Shown here in pieces: positions 61,372-64,000 of a DNA stretch of 64,000 bases. The position numbers and the translations under genes were made by a program. The stretch's first letter is position 1. The number at the start of each line of letters is the position of its first letter. The notes below the pieces were generated by a model. It was not told the origin of the DNA, did no database searches, and worked only from the letters and a program-made list of their open reading frames with translations. The stretch covers positions 744,001 to 808,000 of the forward strand of contig JAEACG010000001.1 in the NCBI GenBank assembly GCA_016401345.1, given 5' to 3'. The DNA comes from Fictibacillus nanhaiensis (GTDB lineage Bacteria > Bacillota > Bacilli > Bacillales > Fictibacillaceae).

Positions 61372-61779
61372 GTGGAAAAATGGTCCATGCTATACAACAT
61401 GACTGTAGTATCACTAGGAGCAGTTGCCAGCTTCTTATTTGGTACACCAAGCATGTTATTTAAGACACTTGTCTTATTTATTGTATTAGACTATTTAACT
61501 GGTATGGCTGCTTCAGCCTACGAAGGCAGATTAAACAGCAAAGAGGGCTTTAGAGGAATACTAAAAAAAATGATCATATTTGCGATCGTCGCAGCAGCCC
61601 ATTCTCTCGACCAATTGCTAGGTGGAAATTACATTCATTCCGCTACTATCTTTTTTTATTTATCTAATGAATTGTTATCAATCATTGAGAATGCAGGAAG
61701 AATGAATGTTCCGATTCCTGAGTTCATAAAAAATGCCGTTTCTCTGTTAAGACAGAAAAACGACAATCAAAATAAGTAA
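61372..61779 (+). CDS. Phage-holin-family protein (Holin_4_1 type)
   Basis: A 135-aa membrane protein with about three helices, matching the toxin-secretion/phage-lysis holin family (GMAASAYEGRLNSKEGFRGILKKM). No lysin or other phage gene is near, so a role in spore or cell-wall processes is more likely than lysis. GTG 61372 has GGGGG 9 nt before it. The palindrome GTTTGTACAAAC (61320-61331) and CATATACT lie upstream, possibly a sporulation promoter. Confidence 0.82.
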   Translation: MEKWSMLYNMTVVSLGAVASFLFGTPSMLFKTLVLFIVLDYLTGMAASAYEGRLNSKEGFRGILKKMIIFAIVAAAHSLDQLLGGNYIHSATIFFYLSNELLSIIENAGRMNVPIPEFIKNAVSLLRQKNDNQNK

Positions 61780-61782
61780 TGT

Positions 61783-62040
61783 TTAATTGGAATAAAATTG
61801 TGAGATCTTTTTTGCGATCGCTTGCGCATCGATCTGGTATTCACCAGCATCAATGCGTTTTTTAATATCTAATAATTTCTTTTCTCTTATGTTTAATTGA
61901 GCATTTTCATGCAGCACTTTTGCCTCGTTAGATATGTATAGTTCGTCTTTAGCAAATGATGGCGGCTTTACAGAAGGCTGCTGATACACTTTATTCACAT
62001 CATATTTTCGCTGAACGGGTTGTTGTCCATCAATTCTCAT
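61783..62040 (-). CDS. FlgM-like anti-sigma-D factor
   Basis: An 85-aa protein resembling FlgM: a disordered, basic N-terminal half (MRIDGQQPVQRKYDVNKV) and the conserved C-terminal sigma-binding helices (DELYISNEAKVLHENAQLNIREKKLLDIKKRIDAGEYQIDAQAIAKKISQFYSN pattern: SxEAK...R..K...IK..I..G.Y..D...IA.K). FlgM holds sigma-D inactive until the flagellar hook is finished. Here it is not beside flgK/flgN but after an unknown gene, whose stop overlaps its ATG (ATGA). It may be a second FlgM paralogue. AGAGGTG lies before ATG 62040. Confidence 0.74.
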   Translation of the reverse strand: MRIDGQQPVQRKYDVNKVYQQPSVKPPSFAKDELYISNEAKVLHENAQLNIREKKLLDIKKRIDAGEYQIDAQAIAKKISQFYSN

Positions 62041-62297
62041 GATTTCACCTCTTCTGTGTATTGAAATGTGCCAAGCCATTTCCATTGATCATCATAATCC
62101 AAGTTGTCCAACAGTCGGAAGAACAATTCTTGTCCTGATGTATCCCATTTTACTTCGAACTCATTTCCGTTTTCTTTATCCTTACAAAAAGAATGAATCC
62201 ACTGTGAAGTAAACAAGTAAGGCGTAAACTGTTCAAAGTCTAATAGATGTTTCTCTAACAATTGAATGACATCATCATGTGTAAGTTTATGCATCAT
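62037..62297 (-). CDS. Small acidic protein upstream of the FlgM-like gene, hypothetical
   Basis: An 86-aa acidic protein rich in aromatic residues (FYFTSQWIHSF-like stretches), without a recognised domain. AAAGGACG precedes two adjacent ATG codons (62297, 62294). Its stop overlaps the start of the FlgM-like gene, so the two are translationally coupled and probably act together; a chaperone or partner role is only a guess. Confidence 0.68.
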   Translation of the reverse strand: MMHKLTHDDVIQLLEKHLLDFEQFTPYLFTSQWIHSFCKDKENGNEFEVKWDTSGQELFFRLLDNLDYDDQWKWLGTFQYTEEVKS

Positions 62298-62537
62298 TAG
62301 AATCGTCCTTTGTTTGTGGTCGTCTTAACCTGTATCTATATAATTCGGCCACTACCATTTTTTTGAGGGTATACAAATAAAATAATTCACATTTTTTTCT
62401 AATGTTCGTTATCAATACTTTCTTGCTTTATGGAGTTTTACCCGCTATACCTACATTTATAAACATCTTTCCTTTCTACGAATCAAGTGAAAGGTCTATA
62501 ATGAATAGTGACGAAATACATAACAGAAGGTGTTTAC

Positions 62538-63839
62538 ATGAAATTAACGTTTTCTTCTCTTCAATGGATGGTTTTTATCCTTGCGGGTAGTTTAGTAGCT
62601 CCTATCGCTATTGGTGATGCATTTGGAATGACACAAGCAGAGACTGCAGATCTTTTACAACGTTCATTCTTAATTATTGGAGTGTCTGCGATTCTGCAAG
62701 CACTTTTCGGACATAAGCTTCCGATCAATGAAGGACCTGCTGGATTATGGTGGGGTGTTTTTACCGTTTACGCGGGGATTGTAGCTTCAGGGGCATTAAC
62801 GGTTGCTGACGGGCTGCAGCAACTTACAGCGGGAATGCTGATCAGCGGCGTTCTTTTTCTACTGCTTGGAATGTTTCGCATCATAAGTTCGGTCAGAGCT
62901 CTCTTTACTCCTTTAGTTACCGGCACTTACTTAATCCTTCTCGTCTCACAGTTGAGTGGTTCTTTTATTAAAGGTATGCTCGGGATTGGATATCTGCAGG
63001 AAGGTGCAGATAGCAAAGTGGCTCTCACATCACTCTTCATCTTAATTTTATCTATCGTTCTAGGAAAGTCTCGTGTGAAATGGTTAAGAAGTTATTCCAT
63101 CTTGATCTCTTTGTTACTTGGTTGGGGATTGTTCAGAATCTTGAACTTAACAAAAGAAACGATGCATAGCAATACGACTTTTGCTTTTCCAGAGTTACTA
63201 GCTTGGGGGATGCCAGAACTATCTTCCGGAACGATAATAACTTCTCTATTCGTAGGCATGCTCTTACTTACGAACATGGTAGCTAGTATTAACGTCGTCG
63301 AAAAAGCGTATGAAACAGAGAAAAAAGATTATGAACCTATCAATTATAATCGATCATCAATCATGATGGGTATAAACACGTGGATAGCTGGTCTATTTTC
63401 AGCAGTTGCAAGTGTACCCATCTCAGGTTCAGCAGGCTTTATACTAACTACAAAAATGTTCAGCAAACTAGCATTCATTATAGGAAACGCACTTATTATC
63501 TTGATTAGTTTTTTTCCGCCACTTACTTTTTTCTTTGCTGGTATTCCTGCTCCGGTAGGATATGCAACCATATTCCTCCCTTTTTCTAGTATGATTGGTT
63601 TAGCTTTCAAAGAATATAGATCCGAGCTAAAGTCGGAAAATAATCTCTTTATTATCAGTACTTCTCTTATGGTTGGAATCGGGAGTCTCTTCATTCCTGC
63701 TGCCGCTTTAAAAGAATGGCCAAATATTATCGTAACGCTATTAAGCAACGGCCTGATCATGGGGATGCTAACATGTATGATTCTTGAACAGTTCTATAAA
63801 CGAAGAAATTCGCATCAGCTTGTGCAGAAAGAAGACTAA
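62538..63839 (+). CDS. Purine/pyrimidine permease (NCS2 family, YwdJ-like)
   Basis: A 433-aa membrane protein with about twelve helices of the nucleobase:cation symporter-2 (xanthine/uracil permease) family. Blocks are GPAGLWWGVFTVYAGI, MLLLTNMVASINVVEKAYE (NCS2 signature-like) and GSAGFILTTKMFSK. It imports a nucleobase; which one is open. The in-frame GTG at 62508 is poorly placed, and ATG 62538 has AAGGTG 5 nt upstream. A terminator follows. Confidence 0.88.
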   Translation: MKLTFSSLQWMVFILAGSLVAPIAIGDAFGMTQAETADLLQRSFLIIGVSAILQALFGHKLPINEGPAGLWWGVFTVYAGIVASGALTVADGLQQLTAGMLISGVLFLLLGMFRIISSVRALFTPLVTGTYLILLVSQLSGSFIKGMLGIGYLQEGADSKVALTSLFILILSIVLGKSRVKWLRSYSILISLLLGWGLFRILNLTKETMHSNTTFAFPELLAWGMPELSSGTIITSLFVGMLLLTNMVASINVVEKAYETEKKDYEPINYNRSSIMMGINTWIAGLFSAVASVPISGSAGFILTTKMFSKLAFIIGNALIILISFFPPLTFFFAGIPAPVGYATIFLPFSSMIGLAFKEYRSELKSENNLFIISTSLMVGIGSLFIPAAALKEWPNIIVTLLSNGLIMGMLTCMILEQFYKRRNSHQLVQKED

Positions 63840-63846
63840 TAAATAG

Positions 63847-63880
63847 AAAAGGGCTCCCTCATTGTAGGGAGCCCTTTTCT
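63847..63880. terminator. Convergent terminator after the permease gene
   Basis: 13-bp perfect stem AAAAGGGCTCCCT/AGGGAGCCCTTTT with a 6-nt loop and T-rich tails on both strands. Confidence 0.9.
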
Positions 63881-63885
63881 AGCAA

Positions 63886-64000
63886 TCATCTAAAAGATCT
63901 CTCTGAAACAGGTATTTCCGAGTGAAACTTTAATATGGCCGCTGCTAGTTCTTTGGCATGATCAAACATCATTAGATGTGTTGAATTAGGGATAATCACA
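63886..64000 (-). CDS. Alpha/beta hydrolase, C-terminal end (gene continues past the window)
   Basis: The last 38 codons of a minus-strand gene. The sequence IIPNSTHLMMFDHAKELAAA carries the catalytic His region of alpha/beta-fold hydrolases (V.I.N.GH...). The N-terminal part with the Ser nucleophile and Asp lies outside. The shared terminator with the permease gene sits just downstream. Confidence 0.7.
   Translation of the reverse strand, partial: VIIPNSTHLMMFDHAKELAAAILKFHSEIPVSERSFR

Noticed and set aside
61372-61779. A prophage because of the holin-type gene
   Set aside because: No integrase, capsid, tail or lysin genes around it; neighbours are chromosomal housekeeping genes.
62341-62350. 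GGCCGAATTA before the FlgM-like pair as a sigma-D -10 box (GCCGATAT)
   Set aside because: The -10 is partly similar, but no TAAA-like -35 lies 14-16 bp upstream, so a sigma-D promoter is not supported.

Overview
The window reads as chromosome of a spore-forming, low-GC Gram-positive bacterium of the Bacillaceae. The evidence is an alpha/beta-type spore protein (SASP), a complete gerK-type germinant receptor operon, T-box and TPP leaders of Bacillus type, strong AGGAGG ribosome sites with frequent UUG/GUG starts, and many proteins resembling Bacillus subtilis Ykh/Ykr/Yka/Ykv/Ydj families. A Fictibacillus-like organism is my guess, not shown by the sequence. No prophage, insertion sequence with a transposase, CRISPR array, rRNA or tRNA gene was seen.

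Layout. 1-6 kb: 5' part of a class B penicillin-binding protein (cut by the window edge), an EAL phosphodiesterase, a three-gene ABC-2 transporter and a patatin-like hydrolase. 6-13 kb: SH3b/amidase cell-wall hydrolase, HAD phosphatase, EamA transporter, SASP, a large secreted nuclease and an SRAP protein. 13.7-18 kb: gerKA-KC-KB operon, overlapping a small convergent membrane gene, with a candidate small RNA upstream. 18-24.7 kb: acyl-CoA thioesterase, 6-phosphogluconate dehydrogenase, TauE/SafE transporter, DegV, MarR and WYL regulators, YdjO-like zinc protein, and a YtxH protein behind a sigma-B-like promoter. 24.7-31 kb: P1B-4 metal ATPase with a Fur/PerR-like box, an ABC exporter divergent from its likely TetR repressor with paired operators, and a YkaA-Pit phosphate system. 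31-37.7 kb: pentapeptide-repeat protein, dicarboxylate symporter, double GNAT, PadR/HAAS pair, and an archaeal-type prolyl-tRNA synthetase under a T-box. 37.9-43 kb: sugar catabolic cluster (isomerase/epimerase, two Gfo/Idh/MocA dehydrogenases, ThuA, LacI) with LacI-type operators. 43-48.6 kb: AI-2E and DUF1206 membrane proteins, Fsr-type MFS, and an HTH regulator/small protein/ClpP operon. 48.7-51.8 kb: thiD-thiM-thiE-thiW operon behind a TPP riboswitch. 52-64 kb: IDEAL protein, DUF4349 lipoprotein, SEC-C protein, SteT-like exchanger, DUF4097 remnant, DeoR regulator, MazG-like pyrophosphohydrolase, YkvI-like transporter, GGDEF cyclase, holin-like protein, a FlgM-like gene pair, a purine/pyrimidine permease and the 3' end of an alpha/beta hydrolase.

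The most distinctive non-genic signal is a family of short G/C palindromes (GGGGTCAGACCCC core) at seven loci. Five lie within about 10 bp of the stop codon of a minus-strand gene, two of those are doubled into larger palindromes, two are joined to an AT-rich hairpin, and one lies in frame inside thiM, apparently adding about nine residues. The most interesting gene set is the HTH/small protein/ClpP operon: the 69-residue protein ends in AIAA, like an SsrA degradation tag, it sits directly upstream of what looks like a second ClpP, and the promoter carries three operator-like boxes at exact 18-bp spacing. Many start codons were chosen from ribosome-site spacing and differ from the longest open frame; this is stated in each entry.
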